DNA of 64,000 nucleotides, from positions 1-64,000 of the forward strand of contig JAQJVL010002728.1 of the NCBI GenBank assembly GCA_035578905.1. Direction: 5' to 3'. The position numbers and the translations under genes were made by a program. The stretch is from Stictocephala bisonia. Taxonomy: Eukaryota > Arthropoda > Insecta > Hemiptera > Membracidae. The notes beneath the pieces were generated by a model. That model did not search any database and was not told the DNA's origin. It saw only the letters and a list, made by a program, of their open reading frames with translations. Positions 43,200 through 59,861 of this stretch are shown one piece after another; the first letter of the stretch is position 1; each line of letters starts with the position of its first letter.

Positions 43200-43570
43200 T
43201 CCACACTTACACGTACAGTGGTAATGACCCACCCGCCGACCCATAAACGTACAGTGGTATTGACCCACCCACCTACCCATACACGTACAGAGGTAATCAC
43301 CCACCCACCCACCCAAACACGTAGAGTGGTATTAACCCACCCACCCACCCATACATGTACAGAGGTATTGACCCATCCACCCACCCATACACGTACAGTG
43401 GTAATGACCCACCCGCCCGCCCCATACACGTGCAGTAGTATTGACCCATCCACCCGCCCCATACATGTACAGTGGTAATGACCCACCCGCCTGCCCCGTA
43501 CACGTAGAGTGGTAATGACCCACCCCCCGCCCATACACGTACAGTGGTAATGATGGTAATGGTAATGGTG
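43200..43570. repeat. 36-40 bp minisatellite
   Basis: About nine copies of a unit like CCCATACACGTACAGTGGTA plus ATGACCCACCCACC, with copies varying at a few sites. All frames are open on the minus strand only because the unit lacks stops; the repetitive Gly/Trp/Val peptides are not a gene. Two copies in inverted orientation lie at 43763-43832. Confidence 0.9.
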
Positions 43571-43829
43571 GTAATGGTTTGTTGGAGGGGTTTCTCGTAA
43601 ATATACACCCATTAAATAATTCTTGACAATTTAATCGTAGCAAAGTTGCTTAGTTGTGAGAGATGCATTATTTTAGACAACTTATAAGGTCATCAATCGA
43701 TCTGTACAACATTGTTTTGAATGGAAGCGCGCGCACAGGTGATCAAAAGTAAAGCATAATAACACTGTACGTGTATGGGCGGGTGGGTGGGTCAATAACA
43801 CTGTACGTGTATGGGTGGATGGGTAGGAG

Positions 43830-44016
43830 GTACAAGTGTCTGTCAGTGTTTTTGACCATTCCTCGTCATAAAACAAGTTTTTTTGAAAACCATTTAAGGA
43901 GCAATGCAATTAGGCTCTACAACTCACTGCCTGATGCTGTCAAAGCGGAAAATGATGCAACGAAGTTTGGCAGAATGACCAAGATAATTTTGTTTCTCGT
44001 TGCCATTACAGCGTGA
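43830..44016 (+). pseudogene. C-terminal fragment of a CR1/Jockey-like RT
   Basis: Translation gives VFLTIPRHKTSFFENHL and AIRLYNSLPDAVK, the conserved tail found at the C-terminus of CR1/Jockey-type ORF2 proteins. Only this tail is present. It directly abuts the inverted minisatellite copies. Confidence 0.7.
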
Positions 44017-44054
44017 GGGAGTATATGAACTTTGTATCAGTGTAAATATTTTTT

Positions 44055-44116
44055 TAAATTATAGATAATAACTATGCAAAGCAGTGTTGTTTTGCATAGT
44101 TATCATCTATAATTTA
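44055..44116. repeat. Perfect 26 bp inverted repeat
   Basis: Arms at 44055-44080 and 44091-44116 are nearly perfect complements (TAAATTATAGAT.AATAACTATGCAAA) around a 10 bp loop. Adjacent to the RT fragment. It may be the 3' hairpin of a non-LTR element or a palindromic MITE remnant. Confidence 0.75.
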
Positions 44117-47478
<3,362 letters not shown>

Positions 47479-49834
47479 CTCATACAAGCATTTTGTCAAA
47501 AATCCTGGTTTTTGAATAGTGACAAGTTTTTACTTATTCATTTTATCGAAATCATTATAAATTCTATCAAATCACCACTAAATTTAAGATACGAGTTTCT
47601 TTTAAACTGAAGCTCACGCAAATGTTGATTCAAATAATTATTTAAAGAAAAAATCCAAACCACAAAATTAACCCTAGATCTGGAAAATGGACGTGTCACA
47701 CTTCGATTGATTAAAAGTGTTGCTAAATTTTTTTTAGCAACGTAGTGTGATGAAATTAGTACTATTCGATGCAGAATTTTATTTACATATCATAAAGGTT
47801 TATATCAGTATCTGCAATAATAAACAAATTCCAAGCAAAAAACAAACACCTTACGCCAGTGACCCCTTCCTCCCCGCGGCAGGTGTCGCAGTTTTATCAA
47901 CCTATCTAACAAGGGAATGCATCCTCGTAAAATCAAAGGACCAATGGTTCATCCTCTATTATTATGGTAATATTATTGGTCATTTGTAAACTAAGGAATA
48001 ATGAAGAAAGTTTGTGTATAAGAATTTTTTATTGCTTATATTTTTCAATTAGGCCTAGTAAATTTATTTCGAAATAAACCCTAACAAATTATATATCTGG
48101 GTATTTAGAAAAAGATTTTCTGCAACAATTATTTATATAGGGAACAAATCCAAAAAAAATTCATATTTTATATTGGTATTTGAACTTAGTATTTTTTCCA
48201 AATAATTCTTCAAAATACATATTCCACTTATGTCATAAAATAAATATAATTAAAATTTTTTTGTGATTTCAAACATGTGTGATTGTTTCATACAGTATTT
48301 AGGTATGAATTGTATATTTATTCAGGAATTTTACAAAATCTATTCATGCTATGAACAAACATTTGGTTTTCTTCACGTGTAAAAAAATATTTTCACTTAT
48401 TTCAAAGTAAAATACTTATGTATTCTATACAGAACTAGATTTTCTATAAAACGCTAATGTTTTAATAATTTTGTTGCCTTTACTTGTGTCTAGCTAATGG
48501 GTTAATAGTACAAATCTTTCAATTAAATTTTTTTCGTAAAAACATACTACCTACTTTTTATTTATTTTTTATATTGTAACTTTTATTACTGGACACTGTT
48601 TTGCAACTAAATATGTCTATTTTGGATAACTTGGAATTTTCCCTGAAAATTTTTTTATATAATTTATAATGGTTGCAAGTTATGATAACACTATGGGCTT
48701 CAATTGAAACTTTTCACTCTATTCACTATATAAATTATTTACAGTGCCGTTACCACGACTATAGTTATTTTATTTGAAAGTACGATCTATGAGAAGAGAA
48801 ACGGTATGTAGTATTATAATGTATGGTTTCATTTACTATGTTTTATCGAATTGACAAAAAAGGTTTACAGCGTGCTCCAAAATGGTCCACGTGGTTGGCG
48901 AGTTATCGTAGTCCCGGATCTAGGGTTAACTGGTCATACCATTAAAAATATAAAGCCAGTCGATAGGTCAACAGGCCTAGTCCATTTGAGAAGCATTACA
49001 AAAGTTAAGGAATCTGCTGTACGCATGACTTTGGAATATTCTCTCCCACATATTCATGAGAGATTTTAGACAGTGATTTCCCAAGTACGTTTAAATAGAC
49101 TTACGTTTATTGCGAAAGAATAAAATGTTCCAGAATAGTCTACTAACATAAATTATCTCCAAGGAAACAACATTAATTAGTAAAATTCATATAGACAGAT
49201 CTTTTTAAATTTTAAAGTAACTCCCGATTTTTAATGCTACATTTAAGGCTGAAGCAAGTTTAAAATGTGTTTTGTGGCTTTAGTTTGTAATTATATTTTC
49301 AGGTGTTATTTTATTTAAAACAATCTTCATTGCTTGACAAGTCAAATTTTACGTAAATACGGTCTGACTGATTCATTGTTGAAGTATATCTTCTTTTACC
49401 TTTAGTGTAGTTGTAAAAAGATTTATTTCATTGTTTCATTTAAAATTTATACGAATGAAATCATTACATTTTATAATGTCGTAAAGGTAAATAGTTTTTT
49501 CTTTTCCTAAAACACTAATAATAAACAAGTTAAAACGTTACACTTATCGTTCACGCTCCAGTTAGTTATAGAGGCCGTATCTCATATTGGAATGATGTCA
49601 TTAAAATGGATGAGTCATAAACAGAGCTGGTACTCTACTACAGTTTATAGCTCTGAGCGATTAAAAACAGACATCTTTTAAATGCGTAACAGAGCTATAA
49701 CCAGTTACTTAATGGTAGTTTACAAATGCTACTTTAGGCTGTACGTTAGATATTTGTATTGAGTTATAGCACAACCAAATTTAACTTGCTGGAAATTTGA
49801 CTGGGGTAAAATTCAAGAAGGAGTTGACAACAAT
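47479..49834. other. Intergenic stretch, one unassigned open segment
   Basis: AT-rich. An open segment at 48851-49069 (plus) contains WRVIVVPDLGLTGHTI and has a higher coding feel than its surroundings, but no family, promoter or splice context is evident. Confidence 0.4.
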
Positions 49835-50545
49835 ACTAATGCATAAACACTAATAATAATATAATAATAATCTTTATTGACTTCACTTATAAAAAGTGTT
49901 ATACCTACAATATATGAAATAGTAAATTAATATAAAATAAATCTAAAATAAATGTAAAATAAAAATATTTAAAAGGAGAAAAAATAGTTGGTAATCTTCT
50001 TACGGTTCTTGAAATTTAAAATCTTCAATTCTATATAAACAATTTTTGGTTACGTAATGTTTCAACGTTTTCTTGAAAGTTATCTTCTTTTATATTTCTG
50101 ATATATAATTGTAATTTACTAAAAATTTGATCGAATTGTTTTCAAAACTGTGTAATAATTTATAGTGTGTATAATAAATTCTTCTTACATTGTCTTTGTT
50201 TCTTATAAATTAGTCATGCATACTACTTTGAATAGTAAATTTAGAAATATTTTGTTTAATATATAATAAGCAGGGAAAACCTATAAAAAAAGGTAAAGCA
50301 TTATTTCAAGTTCTTTAAAGAATGGTTTACAGCTTGCTTTTTGGGGAGTATTTTGCATTATTCTGATGGCCTTTTTTTGTAATTTAATTATTTTAAAAGC
50401 ACTATTACTTTTAATACTATTCATTCAAGGCTGTTGATGAATGAATAGTATACTATTGATAAAATATCTGTATTTACATGCTGTTTAATTTTTCTAAGCA
50501 AATTCCTTATAATAGTTGATACTCCTCCTGGATACGTCAGAGGAA
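49835..50545 (-). mobile_element. Antisense CR1/Jockey-like 3' fragment, decayed
   Basis: On the minus strand around 50400-50290 the translation LQKKAIRIMQNTPQKASCKP then FFKELEIM matches the conserved RT C-terminal motif also seen in the 39.2-40.1 kb element (LPKRAIRIILRM). The plus-strand left end (AATAATCTTTATTGACTTCAC) looks like the 3' end of the same class of element. Several stops and frame changes are present. Confidence 0.65.
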
Positions 50546-50823
50546 TAGTTTATCATTTCAGAAACACAACTTTGACTATGTTGCCAATATTTATATAGTA
50601 TTCAGATTTTTAGTACTATTGATACATAAAGTATTAAACCGTTTGAAATATTAATAATTACTAATACTTACTAATAATAGTTACTTAATATTTTTAATTA
50701 TATTACTAATTATCACAGTTCAATTAAAAAATAAAATAATAAAGAAATATGTACCATTTTTTTTTGTTTTTTTTTTTTTTAATTAGCCGGTATTTTTGTA
50801 AATATGAGACATTTTCGCTTAAC

Positions 50824-53096
50824 GATCTTAACAGCTGATAACAGTCTCTTTCCCTCGTCTGTGATACTTGGGAGTAGCACAATGAAGCGTTAGCGTGTTG
50901 TAGTTAGCACAATCACTGATAACAAGGTGATAACAGTCACGCAACCTCTTTCCCTCGTCTGTGATACTTGAGAGTAGCAAAATGAAGTGTTATAGTGTTG
51001 TAGTTAGTACAATCACTGATAACAAGGTGATAACAGTCACGCAACCTCTTTCCCTCAACTGTGAGGCTTGGGAGTAGGACAGTAAAGCGTTAGCGTGTTA
51101 AATTTTGCACAATCACTGATAACGAGGTGATAATAGTCATGCAACCTCTTTCCCTCGTCTGTGATACTTGGGAGTAGGATAGTAATGTGTTACCGTGTTC
51201 ACTTTAGCACAATCACTGATAACAAGGTGGTAACAGACACGCAACCTCTTTCCCTCGTCTGTGATACTTGGGAGTAGCACAGTTAAACGTTAGCGTATTA
51301 ACTTTTGCACAATCACTGATAACAAGGTGATAACAGTCACGCAACCTCTTTCCCTCGTCTGTGACGCCTGACATTATCACAGTAAAGCGTAAGCATGTTA
51401 ATTTTATCACAATCACTGATAAAAGGTGATAACAGTCACGCAACCTCTTTCCCTCGTCTGTGATACTTGGGAATAGCACAATGAAGCGTTAGCGTGTTGT
51501 CGTTAGCACAATCACTGATAACAAAGTGATAACAGTCACGCAACCTCTTTCCCTCGCCTGTGATACTTGGGAGTAGCACAGTTAAACTTTAGCGTATTAC
51601 CTTTTGCACAATCACTGATAACAAGGTGATAACAGTCACGCAACCTCTTTCCCTCATCTGTGAGGCTTGGGAGTAGGACAGTAAAAAGTTAGCGTGTTAA
51701 TTTTAGCACAATCACTGATAAAAGGTGATAACAGTCACGCAACCTCTTTCCCTCGTCTGTGATACTTGGGAATAGCACAATGAAGCGTTAGCGTGTTGTC
51801 GTTAGCACAATCACTGATAACAAAGTGATAACAGTCACGCAACCTCTTTCCCTCGTCTGTGATACTTGGGAGTAGCACAGTTAAACGTTAGCGTATTACC
51901 TTTTGCACAATTACTGATAACAAGGAGATAACAGTCACGCAACCTCCTTCCCTCGTCTGTGACGCCTGATATTATCACAGTAAAGCGTAAGCATGTTAAT
52001 TTTATCACAATCACTAATAACAAGGTGATAATAGTCACACAACCTCTTTCCCTCGTCTGTGATACTTGGGAGTAGTAAAATGAAGTGTTAGCGTGTTGAC
52101 TTTATCACAATCACTGATAAAAAGGTGATAACAGTCATATAACTACCTTAGCTCGTCTGTGAGGCTTGAGAGTAGCACAGTAAAGCGTTAGCGTGTTAAC
52201 TTTATTACAATCACAGATAACAAGGTGATAATAGTCATGCAACCTTCTTCCCTCGTGGTAAATATTGGACATTTAGAGATAACAAGGTGATAACAGTCAT
52301 GTAACCTCCTTACCACGTCAGAGATGGTTGGGAGTAGCACAATGAAACGTTAGCGTGTTGAATTTAGCACAATAACTGATAACAAGGTGATAACAGTCAT
52401 GTAACCTCCTTACCTCGTCAGAGATGGTTGGGAGTAGCACAATGAAGCGTTAGCGTGTTGACTTTAGCACAATAACTGATAACAAGGTGATAACAGTCAT
52501 GTAACCTCCTTACCTCGTCAGAGATGGTTGGGAGTAGCACAGTAAAGCGTTAGCGTGTTAACTTTATCACAATCACAGATAACAAGGTGATAATAGTCAT
52601 GCAACCTTCTTCCCTCGTATTGAATATAGGACATTTAGTGATAACAAGGTTATAACAGTCATGTAACCTCCTTACCTCGTCAGAGATGGTTGGGAGTAGC
52701 ACAGTAAAGCGTTAGCGTGTTAACTTTTTCACAATCACAGATAACAAGGTGATAATAGTCATGCAACCTTCTTCCCTCGTATTGAATATAGGACATTTAG
52801 TGATAACAAGGTGATAACAGTCATGTAACCTCCTTACCTCGTCAGAGATGGTTGGGAGTAGCACAGTAAAGCGTTAGCATGTTAACTTTATCACAATCAC
52901 AGATAACAAGGTGATAATAGTCATGCAACCTTCTTCCCTCGTGGTGAATATTGGACATTTAGTGATAACAAGGTGATAACAGTCATGTAATCTCCTTACC
53001 TCGTCAGAGATGGTTGGGAGTAGCACAATGAAGCGTTAGCGTGTTGACTTTAGCACAATAACTGATAACAAGGGAGATAACAGTCATGCAACTTCC
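50824..53096. repeat. 100 bp satellite array with a shorter embedded unit
   Basis: The unit GTGATAACAGTCACGCAACC... recurs every 100 bp (50927, 51027, 51127). It is flanked by GATAAC words on both sides. From about 52230 a ~60 bp alternative segment (CTTCTTCCCTCGT followed by ATTGGACATTTAG) alternates with full units, making a higher-order repeat of about 160 bp (copies near 52243, 52605, 52767 and 52928). About 22 copies in all. Confidence 0.92.
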
Positions 53097-55161
53097 TGCT
53101 AAGCTGCCAATAAACAAACCCCAACTCGGTTATATCAGAACTGGCTCAGGAGGTTTCAGGTATCTCATCTACGACATGAAAACATATTAGAGGGAGGACA
53201 ATATTCATTATTACTAAATAGAACAAATTTAATCAAATAATTTTATTTCTTACAATTGTCATTTTACAATTTGCATTGTACATAAATTATAATACTTGTT
53301 TAGAAATGTAGAAAGTCAAGTAAAACCATCTCAAGCCATAAGCCATGTAATGGTATGTATTGTGTTGTTACTTACGAGGAAGAAAAATTAGTAATTTTAG
53401 TTTTAAATCCTGTGTAAATAAGTAATTTAATAGAATATTCAAACTGTATTTTTCCATATTGTTCATTGTATTGTTACCGTGGACACTATTTACTACTCTA
53501 GAGAATATATTAAATTGAAAATGTAATATTGTGGGGCCTTGACAGCGGGCGATTTTGTTTAAGAATAAATTTGCCTGATAAATCAATAGCCAAGTAATAC
53601 AATCCAGGGTATTATTTGTATAACTGATGTACAGTATAGCTTTCAAATCCATCTACCAGTATAATAGTCCAAAAAACAAATTTTAAAGTACTAAAATATT
53701 TTATATTTTTTGGATATCAGTCACTTACTTGCACAATAAATATTGTATATTATAAGGATTGATACTGGAAAGATTCACTTGTAGACAAGCCCCTAACTTT
53801 AAAGTTGAAGCCAGTTTATGGGAGCTATTCATCTCAGTGTAGCCCCTGGTTTACCAAGCCATTTCTTGTATGCCCAACATATCTCCTTCACACAATACCT
53901 CCTGTCAGAGCACTTTAGATAGTGTACGAATTGAATATATTTACGATTGAAATCAGAATTTCAAGTATAATTAAAAACGATAAACCTCTCGCCCAGTTAT
54001 TAAACGATAGATAGAAAAAACAAGGTTCCTTCCATTTGTTTAATATTGAATCATCCTTATCTCCTTACTTTAACAAACAATGGCAGATCGTGTATCAAAT
54101 GAGGATTGTAAACATTTAAGGAGTTTAAACTTTCAATGCCCATAAAAACATACTAAAAGTCTGCAAATAACTAGAAGTGTAATACTACGAATTCCAATCG
54201 ATTATTACTGGAAAATCAAAATAACAGAACATAAATAATATTAGGTACCGTACAATCCTCTTGTAAAAGAGAAATCATATAAAATTTTAATAATAAGTCA
54301 ATGTACTGTTACCATGAGATATTAAAGAGCCTTATTAACTGTTGTTTTGAAGCTATTTGTTTGCATTGTATTGTTCATTACTGGTAATATTTTTTGGAAA
54401 AATGTTCGGAAAAAATTGCCAAACAATAATCGTTATAGTTTTTATTTTATATCCATGCATGTTATTACCTACACATCGTGGCACCTACTCAATGTTTTAC
54501 ATAAAGATATAGGTGACACTTAAAACATTTGCAATAATGAACTTACAGTTTAAACAACAAATAATAGAAAATAATGTAAAATATTGATTACTCGGAACTC
54601 AGCTGATTCATACAGCTGATGCCTTCTTGAATTTCACGAAATGAGTTGAGTCTTATACCTGGACATAATATCGGATTTTACAAAATAGTGTTGATGCTAT
54701 TCTCAAAAAAGATGTTATAAGTTGTTTTTTTAAAGATAATTATAAAATGTTAATGTAAATTTAGACATTGTACGTCTACTCCCAATGCGGTATTGTTTAT
54801 CCGCTAGGAATCCGATATCGCTGGCCTTATCTTAACACTTTTCAAGAACTGATACACGGAGAGCGCATTCAGCGTTAAGTCAACCCAAGTATTTACCACT
54901 TTGTGTTCAACTTTAGTAACAACCTAACCTAATCTGACCTAACCTATCCGAAATGTAATTGTGATAAAAAAAGTAGTGGTAGTGAAGAAACGGAAAATGT
55001 CCCTTAGGTCGGTTAACGGTTCTTTTTAACCATTTATAGTGAAATAAAATAATCTCGGACTTTTGGTAGCTTTAAAATACTCAATATGATAAGTTAAAAG
55101 AACAGGAATTTTAATTCAAATAACAATTATTGTTAAAACGAGATAAGTATGTTGTTTATAA

Positions 55162-55206
<45 letters not shown>

Positions 55207-55319
55207 TATATATATATATATATATATAAGTATATAAAGTAAAAAATTAGGGCTACTTACGTATTTTTAGGATGTAATAAAATTATAAACTGAGTACCCT
55301 TCATGTTTTTTTATTAAAA
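53097..55319. other. Intergenic stretch, microsatellite and CCTAA words
   Basis: No gene found. CCTAACCTAATCTGACCTAA (about 54927) resembles the insect telomere word CCTAA but is too short to be a telomeric array. (TA)n lies at about 55164-55232. Confidence 0.55.
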
Positions 55320-56150
55320 TTGATTAACACAACATGTTTCGACTTTATTGTCATTTTCAAGTGTAAATTAAAAATAATTAAGTTAAGTATATTATAAATT
55401 TTTAAATAAAATTGTAAAACATGTGGTTTTTGTAAATATTTATGAATATGGATAAGTTGGTGATATTTTTTAGTTATAATTTTTAATGTTTCGAATCTTA
55501 TAAAAAATTGCGTTAGTATAATTGATTTGTGTGTTCAATATGTTCACTGGATTTTCTTGTTGTACTAAAATATATATGTAATTCTTCTGTTGCATTCATT
55601 TTCTTGCTCTTTTTCACAACATTTAATATTTTCATGTTTTCTTCCATTTTTGTGTACGTAAGGTCTGTAGAAAGCAAGTGTTCTGCGAATATGGATTTCA
55701 TTGTAGTTGTGTTATAGCTTCTGAAAGCTTGTATGTGTTCTTAAATGCGTGTTTTGAATGGTCTTGATTTAATTTAACTGGAAGACCATTCAAAACACGC
55801 TTTCAAAAACACATACAAGCTCTCAGAAGCCATAACACAACTACAATGAAATCCAAATTCGCAGAACACTTGCTCTCTACAGACCATACGTACACAAAAA
55901 TGGAAGAAAACATGAAAATATTAAATGTTATGAAAAAGAGCAAGAAAATGAATGCAACAGAAGAATTACATATATATTTAGCACAACAAGAAAATCCAGT
56001 GAACATATTGAACACATAAATCAATCATACAAACGCAATTTTTGGTAAGATTCTAAACATTAAAAATTATAACTAAAAAATATCACCAACTTATCCATAT
56101 TCATCAATATTTACAAAAACCACATGTTTTACAATTTTATTTAAAGAATT
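55320..56150. mobile_element. Inverted pair of Penelope-like (GIY-YIG) fragments
   Basis: Two ~365 bp arms (about 55395-55765 and 55782-56150) are reverse complements around a 16 bp spacer. Each arm reads outward as the same protein end: RPFKTRFQKHIQALRSH, KFAEHLLSTDHTYTKMEENM, then KKSKKMNATEELHIY. This is the region after the GIY-YIG core in Penelope-like retroelements. On the left side only, a minus-strand segment (55363-55336) reads CACTTGAAAATGAC...GTCGAAAC, typical of the repeat ends of these elements. The left arm has one frame break near its stop; the fragments lack the RT. Confidence 0.72.
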
Positions 56151-59100
56151 ATTATATACTTAAATACACATAAGTATAATATATCACATATAATTTCTTA
56201 CACTTACAGAAGGATCGAATTGTATTTGATAGATTTTAGCAGCAATCTTAGTAATAGATTACCCCAATACAAAAGTCAAATCATGATAAGAGCAGCCATA
56301 TAGTAGTGGAAACTAAAATAGGCATTAGGGCTTTATTTTGAATTTTCTGTTGTTAAACTACTAAAGGAAGTGTAAATAGATTGTCACGTGACCTGTAAAG
56401 TTTGTTATCAACAACTAAGTTTAGGATAACATGCTATTCCTTCATTAATTTGATTTCATTTTTTAGGATACCTTCAGTTTACAGATCAGTGTTATAATAC
56501 ACAATCTATGTAGCAATTGTTAAAATATATAAACATTTATTAATACCCTTCAAAAATATTAAGTCATGTTTTCTTCTTAAAACTACATTTTGTTTGTTCA
56601 AAATACTGTAATTTTAAACAATTTAACTATTTATTTTATACTGTCTCACTTATTTCATTAGAAATGTTGACTGCTTTGTAAACCATTATAATACACTGTA
56701 ACGTTTACATTCATACTAATACAATATCAATGGCATTAAACTGTTCGTTATTTCAAATATTTTTAGACGGATTTTTATATTTACAAAACAATATATTTCC
56801 TGTCACGATGAATATGAGAAATACTCTTTTAACTGACTTTATAATAATAATTAAATTGTTGTATCCCTAAAGGAGTAGAGATTTTTATTTTTGAAAAATC
56901 ACTTTAAAATACAGGATTTATCAATAAATTGGGTTCATATTTGAAAAACTGTTTTCATGATTAACATTATGTTTTTTTCCATTCACCTAATAAATCATTG
57001 ATTAAATATATTCCAATAAACGTGTATATGATATAGTATAATAACTATCCAAAGGTCAAACCCATCAAAAAAAGGAAGCCAAAGCACCTTTAGTAAGTAT
57101 ATCTGACTCTACCATAATATTTCTACTTCATTTGGTCAGTAAAACTATTGGTAGTGATAGTTTGAATTTAATTACAGTCGAGGGATGAAAACTATATCTA
57201 TTATTTATCGTACTATGAATTATTAAGATGAGATGTAATTGAGTTTCGGGGAGCGTCTAGTAATGGCTAATAACAGTTATATTCACTTCAAGTAAGTGTC
57301 TTAGCAACTATTGGTCAGAAATTGTGAAATGTTCATACTATCGTCAACTTTATTATTATGTTACCTACAATGATTTATCTGTTAGAATGTTGTAAACCCT
57401 TTCAAGTGCATATTGAACCCAGAAGCTTTTCATGTAGATAGTTTTCTGATATGTGACATTAGATATAAACCGAATTTGAAAGTTAAACGAAAGTCAATTC
57501 ACAAAATCATTAGATACGTAACGTACAATACTTAATGTTTTTAATCTTAAAGAAAACATGTTAAACGACTATGACATTTTTCACTGTTTCAATTTGACTT
57601 ATACTAAACTGGGGAGATATAAATATGTGCTAGGTCCAAGAAAGAAGTTAAATCTAAAAGTATTGAAGGGGAGCAACAAGTGTAATAACTACAAATATAA
57701 TATTTGTATCCAGCGGAAAACAATGTATTATTATAAGTGTAGTGAAGCACAAAAGCCACTTAATACGTAAATACTTTTTCTCTGTGCCACTAAATATAAT
57801 CTTATATGTCTATTGTCAATTTACATAAATGCAATTTGCAATTTACATATTCAATGCAATAGTAATTTTTTTGTGGCTGTTACAAATTATATTACATGGG
57901 AACATAGGGAAATTATGAAGTACAGTTAGTCTAAATTAGACCTTACTAAAGACTCGACAAAATAAAGAAATTTTCCATCTTTTAGCATCTTTACTTAAAA
58001 AACAGTTTAAAAGTTAAATTTAAGTTTTGTGAGGAAAAGTTCCTTAGTTAAATCTTCGATCCTAAAAACTTAATAAAAGCTAATTTTCAGAGGTCATTTT
58101 TCTTTGTTATAAAGACTACGGTTTCAAGATTTTAAAAGAAGTTTGTAAAATCTTGCATGTAGAGAGCTACATTTTTACTTTAATATATTTCTGTTATCCT
58201 GATGGTATTGTTTATATGTTACCTGTTACTTTAACTATTCCTCTTTCTTTAAATATTAAAAACTATGGATATTAAACACATTTTGGAAGTAATTAAGTCC
58301 AATAATTGCAGTGTTACCAAATTAATATCACTCTGTTTTTGTCAATAAACGATCTTAGTAAAGATACAATTTTGGAAAATATTTTCTAAACAGTTTGGAA
58401 AATTGAAGTTTGTTGATTTTTGTGTTAAGGTGAAGTCCAACTTTTTTACTTATTCTAAATGTTAACTTAATTTTCTGTATTTAAAAACATGATGGCATGG
58501 TGAACTATCTAGCTTAAACAGTTATTTATTTTATATCTGTAAATAAATTGTATGAGCATTGCATGATGTTCTTAATTTACAAATAACTTGTTAGATCAAA
58601 ATTTATATCACTGCTAGCTATATCGAGTTTTCCATCTTTAACCACTATTACTTAAGCAAAAGTTTATAAGTTAAACTTAAGCATTGTCAGAAAAAGTTCC
58701 TTAGTTAAATGTGTAATTTTAAAAACTATAAAAGCTCAATTTCAGTATCATTTACAGTTATTTATATAACAGTTATAAACACAAATAATATTTTAAATTA
58801 CCTGGACTTCAATGGAATATTAGATGTCCAGCGACATTGGTATAAGCTCTATGCCATTCTTGCGTTATACTTCTTTGTCCCGAGTATCACTACTGAATGC
58901 TATGCAACAATTTCCTATAAAGCAACCGGTTTACAGTATTACACCGGCTAATTACACTGAACATACGTTCACAGAAATTATTTATGTGTTGTGTTGGTAT
59001 GTACTTTTTGCATCTTTAAATATTGGTCCAGCAAAAAAAAATGTTTAAACAGCTGAGCGAATTCACTATTGCAGATATTTTGCTTTCAAGTTTTTGAAAT

Positions 59101-59861
59101 TTCAATATCATAAAAATCAAATACAGTGCGCTCGCATACATGTGTGCAATAAAGGTAAAGTATAAACTTGTAGATCGTGTAAACTACCAACAACATTATA
59201 ATTACTTTTTATATAATCTTTCTACCAATATTTAAGATATTCCTAACAAATTAAAACAATTAGACATATTAGCTGAACCATACTCAATATCACTATCTTT
59301 AGAATTAATTGTATTACAGATGGCCTTTGAACACATACAACCAACAATACAGGTGCATCCTAACAATGTATTTAATAAAAACTTATTTTGGATACATTTT
59401 AATTTAATATTTATTTTTTATATAAAATTATTTCTCTTTGGTCATTTTAAAACATTGATTAAACATGATTTAGGTAATAAATCTAAATATATCAAAAATA
59501 AGTTTTATTTTGTGATGAGCAGGCTATTTATTTACATTGTTAATTTATCAAACATAAAATACCTTTACATTAAACTCACTTGTATAAACCTTTTTACCTC
59601 TCTACAATATACATATAATGCTTGTTCTTTATTAACAAATTTCACATTTTAAATATTGGCTGTTGTATATCTATAAATAGTTTAATACTTCTTTCTCAGT
59701 AGATTTTTCTAAAAGAAATATAACGTTGTAATATAGCATTAATACTAATACCCATTGATTTTTTTTATAGAAAATTAAAATTTTTATTCATAAAGTATCG
59801 ATGAGGTGATTAGTTAAAAGACTGACGATAAAATGTAAGGGAGCTGACAATGAGAGCTTTG
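56151..59861. other. Intergenic AT-rich stretch with a diverged duplication
   Basis: No gene found. About 57950-58100 and 58615-58755 are related (shared AAGTTCCTTAGTTAAAT and AAAAGCT.ATTTTCAG), spaced ~655 bp. Short open frames here, such as 57558-57770, have no recognisable motif. Confidence 0.55.

Noticed and set aside
43151..43643. Gly/Trp/Val-rich repeated peptides on the minus strand
   Set aside because: Consequence of the 36-40 bp minisatellite; all three frames are open and the unit length is not kept to a multiple of three.
54908..54945. Interstitial telomere array
   Set aside because: Only four or so imperfect CCTAA words; similar short runs are common near insect promoters.
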